DNA of 51,659 nucleotides from the NCBI GenBank assembly GCA_964534705.1, contig CAZHPY010000002.1:1-51659 (forward strand), written 5' to 3'. Source of the stretch: CAZHPY01 sp964534705 (lineage in GTDB: Bacteria > Omnitrophota > Gorgyraeia > 2-01-FULL-45-10). Under the pieces are notes generated by a model. It had not been told where the DNA came from and searched no databases. It was given only the letters and a program-made list of their open reading frames with translations. Made by a program: the position numbers and the translations under genes. This document shows positions 15,701-19,542 of this stretch, one piece after another (the stretch's first letter is position 1; every line of letters starts with the position of its first letter).

Positions 15701-17169
15701 AGTTCCACTATGCCGTCAGTATGAAAACCTCCCGTAACCAACGCTGCCACAGTTTCGCCTTTATCACGCATGTGCTTTATAGTATTGGCAACGATGGCAT
15801 CATTACGTTTTAAGGTAAGCGCATAAAAAGTCTCCGCCGCCGGCATGGCTTCGAATACGCCCTCTATGTCCAGGTCGGACGGTATTTTCATGTCATATTT
15901 TTTGTACATCCTGTTAATGAAATCGGTAAATTCCTGCTGGTTGAATTCCTTCCTGTGTTCATCAAAATATTTAAGGGAAGTGCTGGTAAGTTTTACTTCG
16001 ATAAGGTCCTGCAGCATGGAGGCTTTTCTTAAAAGTCCGGCAAGGGCCTTCTCGTCTTCATTCCTGAATACTTTCTCCTTTATCCTGTTCTCGTAATCTA
16101 TTACTTCGTCCTTCAGGGTATTTATATCCACTGATTCATAAAGTGTCATATATTCAACGTAAGTTAGTATATTAGGATACTTTTTTTCCAGGTCGATCTT
16201 TGCAAGGCGGGCAAGGTCTGCAAGATGCGAATAATACATGCTGGCTGAGATCTTCCCCAGCTTGAACGATATGCTCTTCAAGATAAGCTCTTCCAGTTTA
16301 TTCTTATCTATCGCCGTCTTCAGCTCATTCATGAGCGCCTGGCGTTCTGTATTTGTACTGTTAAAATCACATTTTTTCTCCAGGGCAATGGCCTGGAGAA
16401 GGTTGTTGATATTAGCAAAACTTGCCGGTTTGACACCATTCTTCTCCCCGATAGCACGTATATTGTCCCAGCGGTTCGTAAAACCGACATTGCCGTTATT
16501 TTTCAGGATGGAATTTGCTTCAAGGACTTTAAGCTCGGCCGAATATATATTATCTTCGAGGGCGGCAAGGCACTGATAAAGGGCCCTTGCCTTTTTATAA
16601 TTATACCGCCTTTTCTCCAGGCAGGTACGGAACGCATCCATGTCCTCAGAGTGCAGTTTTTTGTCATCTATACCGTAAATGGCTACGCCGGATTCCGTGA
16701 TTATGGAGTAGTATTCGGCAGCGGAGATCAGCCCTTCTGCCATTAATTTGTCGCTCAACTCTTTTTTAATCTCCCTATCTGGAAATGAGGAGATGATAGA
16801 GGTGTCGACGTATCCGGCGGAGCCTTCCACGGCAATGGTCCGTATATCGTAATTTGTTACGAGATTATCCAGTAACCCGACGATCGATTCCTGGGCGCTT
16901 AGATTATCGTGGGCATCCTTGATATTAATAATGACTTCTTTGGAGTTAAAAGGTTGGACTTCTTTTGTGGTGCCAAGGTTCCTGGGTATGGAAAATTCAC
17001 GTAAATTTATCAGTTGATCTGTCTTTGAGGCGGGGGACTTACTGGAAACGGCCTGGCTTTCCTGCGGTCCTCCCTGCGCAAAGGATACTTCCTGCCAAAG
17101 AAACGCAAATATCAATAAAATAGATATAATCCTTAATATAGGTTTATGCCTATATAATATAAAATTCAT
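1..17169 (-). CDS. Gene A: giant exported SecA-like motor/TPR protein, 3' end outside the window
   Basis: I read one uninterrupted frame from an ATG at 17169-17167 to base 1, exactly 5,723 codons with no stop, so the gene continues off the left edge. Methionine codons checked at 14002, 10636, 6817 and 3049 are all in the same phase. The start is supported by AAAGGA eight bases upstream and an in-frame TAA at 17182-17184. Layout: signal peptide (residues 1-31), TraB/ChaN-like domain (about 70-495), Ala/Lys/Glu coiled coil (about 590-700), SecA-like DEAD motor (about 1270-2090), beta-rich stretch (about 2220-2440), charged helices, membrane segments (about 2977-3450), then a TPR-like helical solenoid to the window edge. 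It follows gene B on the same strand after 193 bp. The family is not named. Giant proteins with divergent SecA DEAD domains are known from Omnitrophota; a role in surface attachment or predation is inference. The presence of the ORF is near certain, its function unknown. Confidence 0.93.
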   Translation of the reverse strand, partial: MNFILYRHKPILRIISILLIFAFLWQEVSFAQGGPQESQAVSSKSPASKTDQLINLREFSIPRNLGTTKEVQPFNSKEVIINIKDAHDNLSAQESIVGLLDNLVTNYDIRTIAVEGSAGYVDTSIISSFPDREIKKELSDKLMAEGLISAAEYYSIITESGVAIYGIDDKKLHSEDMDAFRTCLEKRRYNYKKARALYQCLAALEDNIYSAELKVLEANSILKNNGNVGFTNRWDNIRAIGEKNGVKPASFANINNLLQAIALEKKCDFNSTNTERQALMNELKTAIDKNKLEELILKSISFKLGKISASMYYSHLADLARLAKIDLEKKYPNILTYVEYMTLYESVDINTLKDEVIDYENRIKEKVFRNEDEKALAGLLRKASMLQDLIEVKLTSTSLKYFDEHRKEFNQQEFTDFINRMYKKYDMKIPSDLDIEGVFEAMPAAETFYALTLKRNDAIVANTIKHMRDKGETVAALVTGGFHTDGIVELLKKDRLSYLIILPKFDKKKERPYITIITNKKSAYSDLTESGEYHIALETFFNDPVLVKEQAGALAERLTAKFGEKRAWDTIKALRNYTDLYSKAQEAKVGSGELTAGKAKANVEMMSAVLQAMENKLKEGAAAVKAAPEEVMRAEAERKARAEAVKAAAEAERKSALEAAKAAEAARLEVEKKAEAEKKTAEDGKREAGAGRRIGTYEDAGKKAEALDARQDELLAQAEKSGITETIEGEEVIIIRADLDDVAVAYQFTAKEGKFKGKLIIVENSNAEFINSINKALENTGFTYSDVLNEMESHEVFEARRLRQGYNRLEAHRLASIDHALKFMRKGLGGLTPYHYAELMQIESGAQLEKLLAEDRSAHQALYARVGADYVGPAAAYEEAMKTAIRNRLVQMQEAEAAKAKADAAAKQAQAPPAVQAPSEQDMKNVLLELKQDMGLAMSRHARRVADEVSRLTSITGIFRFFQRYRLNRELKKYLTQWVGVLDQYGLSAEDKARLEASINRMKLRNAGEIIGDLQKATDALLAGAQLSTAEAICKYVQSVLFELDDFLHPPKVSSMVDRLKAAERSKEQEALAERFKALLVLLKEEAARSGINEADINEAVAMVEGIIDDIKEQRKTGNDRTGAIQVRTNALVAKIRAFAYGNGIQTFISVIEKKVGSSELSDQLITRMLRDIGISDIDVQRQGVIHVFEKEDERKSEEAVRKDKMKALAEYIIGLTVTGFIDPAALENFFGTDEASKKDVTGALEDIKGAMGLAKSVRAMVRGDGRGRDSSTDCLEKDLSNKFNDPAIRRDMAACYQLATILAAARSPFIEQVMAGMFMADSYFVDMSTGSGKTLAYPVPNIMNRAQGLKSIHLVTHDSFTERDFRETQFIYKMMGYKVAYMRGDMRDLRNACAILQNNDVVIMSYSAFSFTTLSAVQDETRPESELWFKLLKGTRLTMDECDVAPYLADFIIAAEQNKLDVKEYVKYMIMIMTAEKLYEAGGIARIRTLLEENRVLLERGAQNEAAQLEKLRKMMDVAEGYVKFNDDGSLQIGATTFARETAVRRNINVNGAGLAIYYNGKEFDIIRTETVGAKVKEAGSLMLDTTAEKATAGERTQQTVESTMEMIVYILSDMFPELLDKEARKKFVPTWEEFLDCAKALYIDKANENYKLKYAEKRGAAAIDVSILDDGSVKVTRDGKDYKAPFDIVYERGLARISYKGAERCALTKEFLESADQDRVFAAGTKRYMVFKGPTGGYLLREVEMEVVLLDEESGRELEGQRRDRFHTLYELKHQGRMGDRPDVRGDNQSTEYLTFTDVVRFTHSYGGASGSVGTVGELMLKIFEKAKGVISIEPAFSKKGPDTMPVFRTSNKKVWETALQRIADLYTYFPEASLIIYLDDMNQAKEFEKVLKDMLDKSGVNQRAGSAVNINVFADEDSRSEIEIVGNAGKARTITLTDAKLGRATNVELAESVGFKPDKITAALRETLKGMPGMDAYKIDDAVKRISESLASDKGLFYETDYAARARMQNEIEKLLRDLGVGEDNGIWWMLRNKYFNGLYLMTLTPNRSDQGEVQMFGRAKRQGDFGRVDPFYSLEEGSKFYKMVQQLYDPRYNPSLTPRQKQQGKAKFEEFLSKITRLTEIEDAIFDANGRLKSGIEKTVFDEWCDLQNYFTDLLKAVQFESQKHRDESRFNKMKRDSKIQKILEMVRGYPVQFGKRASKADRRFLEKYLESQLDAILDIYFDPRKVKVGDDGIGRLDLEECLGVIEKRFHIDLGAAKDKINQLTLDGTNSGEIIGARNRIRLALLRDILKIGTVFVRSGEEGILWVGNNYYTLQVNAAGAVEIKEAGRINADREIEKTEVEYSQDRLTVRIGEDVYVVSQADDGSLILVEENGFLVLVGNACYRRDGSVLSDTPQMSGDGMHVKVGGADYQVISRDGSGRIALARADAGMHMFKKTSVTGGAAIEMTGAFAAAVKAIYGEGLNNLKKEIIREARERGNIVETDTSEEGLAKAAIEEARQRYFDERNKYADYASADGQKAIAKATERMEPLLNGMADTLHDAEKEAEDEKGKLREEGKIKDEHIKEERSVRSVAKTAGPEARRDVELAPAEVPEAQEVMTASVDTSMQRYSTPGRFAAFVESVFHEGRNAEASLLNERAQEEAAKERKDEKEAEDKAERDALAEEMKYIEVEGGILIEVPETADGSLTDEQRVAAASSIPPVPKDKAKTFSIMVVCPGPVVRNMDSATREKIMRDLQARYGDAIPEGGRLLVSFDRRGNGYVIDETSGEAQYGFSGVMILDEASVRALGEERLKDKKITLLGREGARAFIRRVGNSNFLMIVGDDNVTYVRGLGENVLRQTRRQVLRVNSLLTGEDRDREKSGLLPADYELTASGLFIRATGSRVVDIDSVINENRGGKEEVERLPLTKETGLPIRGWVGENFANKMKFLAAKIGEALTWLKWNALIGPARWLEDGKKDADFMFEMAIRKGGKAAIFFYGLADLSAIILVGIPAYLIKDARRDFNVWGYKSKLVRDRVLDASRQVWNRTPWYQTVKYRLDSVKSDNKILKGLARFASSSIDFFTAGFNFRSKWASAKIVPFYFIRITGAIIAGILWKLPKKILKMSLYDSWHYPYSKIKGWLEKRREGRWVEPEKDEVLRARLYEKVRDGSFTADEAMQAAEKIAGKTSAPEDKKQIADMLVEVSLDGAQDSDAGTFIKIGQITLRLAEGSLAFDSDIKKKEGRRLLLEAYNYFSVASALNPKDMAVKAYMAVILYSLGAKENAAKIKAILKEVVKKADPAADPTLMARVIYGKILEEDKNYKEAAKTYEKISVPEVTVLGEKISVTSAKARCLERSKETEKKEGPKKEGVSVRKTLTEIRAKVFNRNTAIIAFIVTAAVIALAVFAPGTLLAIGAFFKAVPLVGSFLQATFVTNVIAAFKAPFDTYFILTTIFGILGIANTGAFFMTSILKGIKGIYNKVHSWFTDPFSIKRLTSPEIRDMKKSRYMAEPRIRLIKYYKELGKTSKKADNLSQKMIKDTIDNIIKGRIAPEEAVKFIDYLAATDAENASRLLGFVYERNKDNVSALLLRARLALMDRPIEGVRIAGGPEGFNDIAIECALKILELDPANIDAKLILLEAYKNKCEKENDKKSFDDHTALTTELDGSSDKMTEEQLKNFRAVGEAVYKPAGKVPARDDLDKVKEADGPSSTPILVWEKEAPPTGEPKKYAGDKAEEDKMKTLEDLFRHDKKMPSEGRIELASLYVAKSKHIKALAVLRSIGAGDVNAVMAAKMIVECYTRIRDEIRWWKRPILLKTWTLRLAINRLKSAGGNDAAWAGWIRNTIYSPNIFKAQTAFEAVVGYYARDAKTDEEKNNNFLIESGLKALDRIQAKDMTKVMAMSEMLSAKQLPPDKDIFRQLLQNNSAGLRRAVARRSTDEAKYFVRSRTSEINTRLSEIRSIDEKLKQGTDAYVTDADERNRLSAKRDRLRQEIAYLENEILGTYAHFLQSNASSASVAEELRVLAANFINDHPDILDMPPEGFGARLDSIGAMAGAESGRAILYALFTGLWLQKNCRIYNKTADGKVIETENIPAVARDKTVMLGYVRDLLRIYVGNDNETLRRIIRDILEKVSAYRLNGGWSDAGRQTFGVIDDVIIELSGIKEEGAKALEMRLRDREFRASLRQARILMREAKDARAEFVRASDMLAALGTYYIEGLLKKGLDKEARKEFFNKLMEIAGLLYGQDTANVLKLFLSETIKSDKPEADIITYVSNVIKDVAFTLSRMEGPDTVRGKAIVNRLLMDKEISLNDRLLALNAAGELLNFDDKIKVLAELAGQHQGNSREYSACLDAVKNIVERATVGEVTAGQITAISALLVEVPSDGPETISTKIGIIAAIIRIRRDLADAEKAALNAKFESLKQVLINKIEDKRQAEEAEELSGALDRVNRLIVDAARYESAGKFREAEGLLSSAVEMVNGLFERSIGYARKEKPAFPIGQNIKDKATELSGRMEKVLRAQGKHYEADIMRARGCVLLARYSIEVDHRSAQQYVLDAQRFFERADMLRPNQPALAIEMMELEILELDIIRSRIKESSESYDAKEKRVNELDKKIGELGERIKKVKEEIALDESQAEIGLAAAAGIANDDGAVRNDRKARLERIRADVAALEEEKRVSEAGRARAATGRDEAGTKRSAHERAEDESYQRQGASIRAAILRAFQAMMYADYELSDDSVKKAVAFLASLPAGFNGDISAGIEAMISSEKFLKGTSLYKRKVFVEGALLEIFFKGNKDVLLGVIGQIETSANTDAVKLTILGKEFTFDSIRLLEYIIEKTKAEDSAVLAEKLWALYKTAMALSAKNVPLAAAALAGLYDIVGLESDNELISSDNFEKDGSVRTERMAYLESRLRKILEGRKMDALKGDTDALKILLLFMENMRKDKKNWQDLKKSGRMEKIGFAIDFCDPAGKEGSRSRFYQSIRSYSTDAEEQKKVLERTGNRSIKDKTQDHALLRQISDELYRIDAGSAIAGYFLAVSYYLVKNSSTEDKERRKRYWAIQQIQGYITANPDDEQARLFLADIYKERHDEIYGHNIDGRATDPEASKYFSGLSDFFLGKSDEAAVRGEELKSKELLAEALKFANLAITCNPRSGTLALKAAQIMVKFGSTDEARRIALWAINVRKAGTEQRMSNFIVDRENESSARLILADIMIKNRDFAGVVRSLGRGILFILGSRIFTIYVSWIRADLIARIALAHFNLRNTTRARWYASYLLRIADKRKDVAGADILNDLANALVQSGSYTDMATALRLRNMRLESSGTNKEAEKKLIADLNLKLAQMDVPSRWWQRKASVEIKVRARKRENIAAARETDPETAKEADGLTLKLNNEELASLSRNQEIFWRTRDRSWIGRLIGIGFRRLVDASERMVKLYAENAALLLDQADKESDVAGKIELISKAEDELNKLQGASRMYARSYPPEYNNLLARILAFKGDRAMSGRDLEAALSYYDEALMKDEDNADASLGKGLILLETPGASLPLAAGYIEKAISSKPALDGADLQYSRQLIDIYKKLGQVEKVKEIEKKMETKLLREDTEKAVKGIDAIEAGARSIDAIIKEMAAIKSLKAGIKEGRAKLSKTLRFIPRGEKIRIYTRENLKIDEEELGRRTALIENRMNEFAGLLRRQDVFNNVIGNARGKPADEAIAYFEALVELINKNNELKQDRNLTDEVNFALAELYYGKNN
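6795..8240 (-). other. Membrane segments of gene A
   Basis: Hydrophobic stretches occur at about 8168-8240 (AAIFFYGLADLSAIILVGIP), 7868-7930 (IVPFYFIRITGAIIAGILW) and as a cluster at about 6820-7075. The cluster contains AIIAFIVTAAVIALAVFAPG, an Ala/Phe-rich segment and YFILTTIFGILGIANTGAFF, probably three to four helices. Between them (about 7200-7740) is a soluble helical segment with a TPR-like pattern (YFSVASALNPKDMAVKAY). The number of crossings fixes where the C-terminal solenoid lies. An odd count (counting the cleaved signal as none) would put it back in the cytoplasm. Confidence 0.7.
9855..10500 (-). other. Beta-rich short repeats in gene A
   Basis: After the motor, residues about 2220-2440 contain three or four strand-turn-strand motifs of the form V-G-x-x-x-Y-x-V followed by a D/N-G turn: ILWVGNNYYTLQVNAAG, VRIGEDVYVVSQADDGS and VKVGGADYQVISRDGSG. 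A related FLMIVGDDNVTYVRG occurs near residue 2820. They could be blades of a small beta propeller or degenerate copies of a small barrel. The family is not recognised. Confidence 0.45.
10900..13360 (-). other. SecA-like DEAD motor domain of gene A
   Basis: Residues about 1270-2090 follow the order of SecA motifs. Walker A is TGSGKT at 1330-1335, where canonical SecA has GEGKT. It is followed by VTHDSFTERD, matching the SecA VTVNDYLAxRD element, and by Walker B DECD at 1441-1444. Later SYGGASGSVGTVGE aligns with the SecA MTGTAxTE region, and an IIYLDDMNQAKEFEKVL strand-helix matches the start of the second RecA-like fold. The best match is QMFGRAKRQGDFGR (2058-2071) followed by FYSLEE, closely matching SecA motif VI (QLRGRSGRQGDxG, then FYLSxED). 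Both motif VI arginines are present, so ATP hydrolysis is plausible. A protein-crosslinking insert like that of SecA is not recognisable. Whether it moves protein is inference. Confidence 0.85.
15075..15405 (-). other. Ala/Lys/Glu-rich coiled coil of gene A
   Basis: Residues about 590-698 are almost entirely Ala, Glu, Lys and Arg (for example EAERKSALEAAKAAEAARLE), with no proline in the core and a regular helical pattern. This looks like a rigid single helix or coiled-coil spacer between the TraB-like domain and the next helical region. The low complexity also produces long antisense open frames on the plus strand here, which are not genes. Confidence 0.75.
15685..16965 (-). other. TraB/ChaN-like domain of gene A
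   Basis: Residues about 70-495 have the sequence signature of the TraB/ChaN/EreA-type superfamily. An early Asp-Ala-His (IINIKDAHDN, H87) is followed by a strand ending in a conserved glutamate (TIAVEGSAG, E115). Near the end lies a Gly-Gly-Phe-His-x-x-Gly-Ile motif (VTGGFHTDGI, H483). In this superfamily these His and Glu residues line the putative active or metal site. I also recall similar domains (IxDAH at the start, GGFHTxGI at the end) as recurrent uncharacterised modules in Omnitrophota proteins. Substrate and reaction are unknown. The intervening 300 residues are mostly charged helices. Confidence 0.6.
17077..17169 (-). other. Sec signal peptide of gene A
   Basis: Residues 1-31 have a classical tripartite signal. 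The basic N region contains R7, K9 and R13. A hydrophobic core (IISILLIFAFLW) follows, then a polar end with a plausible signal peptidase I site after VSFA (A31), before QGG. There is no cysteine at +1, so this is not a lipoprotein signal. If cleaved, the TraB-like domain and the SecA-like motor would both lie outside the cytoplasm. If uncleaved, it acts as an N-in anchor with the same consequence until the next membrane segment near residue 2980. Confidence 0.8.
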
Positions 17170-17177
17170 ACAAATTA

Positions 17178-17183
17178 TCCTTT
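17178..17183 (-). promoter_or_regulatory. Shine-Dalgarno site of gene A
   Basis: AAAGGA lies eight bases before the ATG at 17169. An in-frame TAA immediately upstream (17182-17184) excludes a longer start, so this site fixes the N terminus and hence the signal peptide. Confidence 0.75.
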
Positions 17184-17241
17184 ATTATTAAATAAATTTA
17201 ATAAGTAAAGAAAAAAAATAGGTTTATTAGGTACTAATTAA

Positions 17242-17259
17242 AGAGGATTCCCATCCTCT
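17242..17259 (-). promoter_or_regulatory. Hairpin in the gene A leader
   Basis: AGAGGAT and ATCCTCT form a perfect 7-bp stem closed by a 4-nt loop, about 12 nt after the predicted transcription start. There is no T run directly after it, so it is unlikely to be a terminator. It could stabilise the 5' end of the very long mRNA. The loop contains the ATG of a possible six-codon leader (M-G-I-L-F-N, 17234-17254) preceded by GAGGAGAGG. That leader is speculative. Confidence 0.4.
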
Positions 17260-17269
17260 CCTCATTTCC

Positions 17270-17305
17270 GCTTATAATTATATCATATATAGCACCTAAA
17301 GACAA
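17270..17305 (-). promoter_or_regulatory. Extended -10 sigma70 promoter for gene A
   Basis: On the minus strand, TTGTCT (17305-17300) and TATAAT (17282-17277) are separated by 17 bases. The -10 is a perfect consensus and is preceded by TGA, making the extended TGnTATAAT form. Transcription would begin near 17270, leaving a leader of about 100 nt before the gene A ATG. This is a sequence-pattern prediction in an AT-rich region, so chance matches are possible. The combination of consensus -10, extended element and correct spacing is stronger than expected by chance. Confidence 0.65.
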
Positions 17306-17363
17306 TAGAACCACATCTAGCTTTTTTATAATTAACGAAACGGTAGAATAATCTTCCGGGGGA

Positions 17364-19442
17364 TTAATAAGCGAGGTTGGTTAACTCTTCGTTCAGGATC
17401 TCTTCATCGGTCTTACCGGCTTGTATAGGCTCTACGGCCTGCAGAGTAACATTCTTCTCATCCTTCATCATATCCTTAACAACTCTCTCTATTCCTTTAT
17501 CTGTAATGACTATCTTGCCTTCCCTGGCCGCTTCATTGAGGAAGCTCCTTATGTCAGTTCTCTCGCCTTTGATACCTATGATTATGTTCTCAAACAGCTT
17601 GACCAGATTAATAGCCTTAGAGCCGTTATGCATGTCGAGCAGGGCAAAATACTGGACGCCTGCAAGACCCTTGGTGCTTGCAACGGTCTCCATAGTCCTG
17701 GCTATTGTCTCTGCATCGTCAACCTGTGCGTTTACAGTACAAACTGTATAGCCTCTTAATTGATATATTTGAGATATCTTTTCGTAGCTTGGTATGTTCG
17801 TATCTATAGCTATGACATTGGCTGATTCCTGCTTTACTTGACGGCGCGCTTCTTCAGCCATAACAGGAGTTCTCTCTGTAGCGGCTACCTGCTGTTTCGG
17901 CGCTAATGCAGAGGATCCGGCAACAACATTAACGGCCGATGTTCCTGTTGCAGCGTCAATGCCTCTTGTCGCATCTTCTCTTAATGCATCGACAACTTCC
18001 GCATTTATGCCGCCTTCTATTGCAGGTACAGTGCCTGCTTCCGCACCTTTAAGCACCGGTAGCTTGGCTTCTTCAGGTGACACAAAACCGGCGGCCAGAG
18101 CTTCTCTCAATGCCTCGAGCCTGTTAATACTGCCTGTGACGTCAAAATTATTATTCTGCGCTACTCTGGCCTCGGCTATCATGTTATTTATTAAGTTATC
18201 CACGGCTGCCTTGACCGCATCCTGACCCATATCGGCCTTAATACCTTCGATCAATTGTTTCATGTTATATATATCCTGATCGTTCATGTGCTCACTGATA
18301 GGCGCAAGCTCTTTTCCTGCGGCGGCAAGAGCTACTGCAAGTTCATACATACCTGTTTCTTCTAATTCGGTACGTTTAGCTTCGATCGCCTTGCTCATAG
18401 TTGCGACATCCTGAGTACCGGCACGGGCTTGTCGTTCAGCAGAAACTTCTTCACCGGCAGCGGCTTCCCTGCCTTTAGCCTGGGCCTGCACTTCAGCCGC
18501 TTCTTTAGCATTGATCATAACAGTAATACTGCCGTCCCTGAATTCTACTCCGAGATTCTTAAGCGCTTCAGCGGATATCCTGGCAGCACCAGTCACCATA
18601 TCCTGTGTTATGCCAAAGCTATCGCTCAGTTCCTGATCAGTAAACTTATATGTTACCTGGCCGGATGCTATTCTACCGCTTAGTACAAATTGTTTGCCGT
18701 CAAATGTCAATTTGGCTTCTACTATCCTGCCATCCTGACCCTGCTGTCTTATGGTGCTTTCTACTTGCGTAAGCGGTATGCCAAGTTCCTGGGCTGTCAT
18801 TATATTAGCCGCAATATCGCCGCCGAGTTCTCTTACATCGCTTATGAGTTGTGTATGTGTATGGATGCTCTTGGCGGCTATGTTGTGAGTAGTGCCTGTC
18901 CTTAATATCTGGCCATTCCCGTCAAATTCAAATACCGCTTTATTTGATATTGACATACCATCATGGCTGACTTCATATCTTCCCTGCGTCTTCTCAGCCA
19001 TTGTAGAAACCATGCGCGCAGCTATAACTGGGTTGGTAACGCCTACTCTTGCCAACTCACTATTATTGCCTCTTGCTATATCTTCGCGTAATAGATCTAT
19101 AGGCGATTTACCTGCAGCCGCGTCTTCTGCTGTAGCTGTAATTGTAGCTATCTTTCCATTGACGTTAAATTCATAGTTCATGCCGGCCGCTACCCTGGCG
19201 CTATTGCCCAGGGCTTCGCGCATTGCGAACTCCGGCGCATCTTGTGCAGCCTTAACAGGCTCTACGTCTATATTCCTAAGCGCTGTTTCTGCTGATACTA
19301 CTTGTGCTGCGGAAACAGCTATAGGCGTTGAGGCCATTGCCTGAACTTCGGCTGCTTTCATCTGACGAGCTACAGCTGCATTAATAATACCTTCAAGCCT
19401 TGTCATGTTGTTGGCTACTGTGTCTGCATTGACCCCGGCCTG
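17364..19442 (-). CDS. Gene B, C-terminal piece after the 19443-19542 gap
   Basis: An open frame of about 692 codons runs from the gap to TAA at 17364-17366. An ORF caller would start it at the internal ATG at 19406, but no Shine-Dalgarno precedes that codon and the frame stays open upstream to the gap, so it is best read as the C terminus of gene B. The phase differs from the upstream piece by one base. This needs only that the true gap length is 2 mod 3. The sequence is Ala-rich and mostly helical, with short beta segments (for example GKIATITATAED and EAKLTFDGKQFVLSGRI) and a last section beginning VIAIDTNIPSYEKISQIY that looks like a small alpha/beta fold. No family is recognised and there is no signal peptide or membrane segment. 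Confidence 0.8.
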   Translation of the reverse strand, partial: QAGVNADTVANNMTRLEGIINAAVARQMKAAEVQAMASTPIAVSAAQVVSAETALRNIDVEPVKAAQDAPEFAMREALGNSARVAAGMNYEFNVNGKIATITATAEDAAAGKSPIDLLREDIARGNNSELARVGVTNPVIAARMVSTMAEKTQGRYEVSHDGMSISNKAVFEFDGNGQILRTGTTHNIAAKSIHTHTQLISDVRELGGDIAANIMTAQELGIPLTQVESTIRQQGQDGRIVEAKLTFDGKQFVLSGRIASGQVTYKFTDQELSDSFGITQDMVTGAARISAEALKNLGVEFRDGSITVMINAKEAAEVQAQAKGREAAAGEEVSAERQARAGTQDVATMSKAIEAKRTELEETGMYELAVALAAAGKELAPISEHMNDQDIYNMKQLIEGIKADMGQDAVKAAVDNLINNMIAEARVAQNNNFDVTGSINRLEALREALAAGFVSPEEAKLPVLKGAEAGTVPAIEGGINAEVVDALREDATRGIDAATGTSAVNVVAGSSALAPKQQVAATERTPVMAEEARRQVKQESANVIAIDTNIPSYEKISQIYQLRGYTVCTVNAQVDDAETIARTMETVASTKGLAGVQYFALLDMHNGSKAINLVKLFENIIIGIKGERTDIRSFLNEAAREGKIVITDKGIERVVKDMMKDEKNVTLQAVEPIQAGKTDEEILNEELTNLAY

Positions 19443-19542
19443 NNNNNNNNNNNNNNNNNNNNNNNNNNNNNNNNNNNNNNNNNNNNNNNNNNNNNNNNNN
19501 NNNNNNNNNNNNNNNNNNNNNNNNNNNNNNNNNNNNNNNNNN
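19443..19542. other. Assembly gap 1 (100 N)
   Basis: A placeholder of exactly 100 N. The protein before it ends ADARQAVNGIR, which resembles the start of the helical repeat unit (AREAVTGLR), and after it continues QAGVNADTVANNMTRLEG. The true length must be 2 mod 3 to keep gene B in one frame. The flanks are not duplicated elsewhere in the window. Confidence 0.95.

Larger units (their letters stand above)
17170..17363. other. Intergenic spacer between gene B and gene A
   Basis: This AT-rich spacer separates the gene B stop from the gene A start. It contains a promoter, a hairpin, a possible six-codon leader and a Shine-Dalgarno site, all oriented for gene A. I see no convincing intrinsic terminator for gene B: the only T run on the minus strand (about 17212-17219) is not directly preceded by a stable GC stem. 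Read-through from gene B into gene A is therefore possible. Confidence 0.7.

Noticed and set aside
17205..17225. T run on the minus strand as an intrinsic terminator for gene B
   Set aside because: It lacks an adjacent stable GC-rich stem. The nearest hairpin (17242-17259) is separated by over 20 bases of AT-rich sequence.
17364..19406. A separate 680-aa gene starting at 19406
   Set aside because: There is no ribosome-binding site, the frame remains open upstream to the gap, and the composition continues that of the gene B C terminus. The frame difference is explained by the N placeholder.
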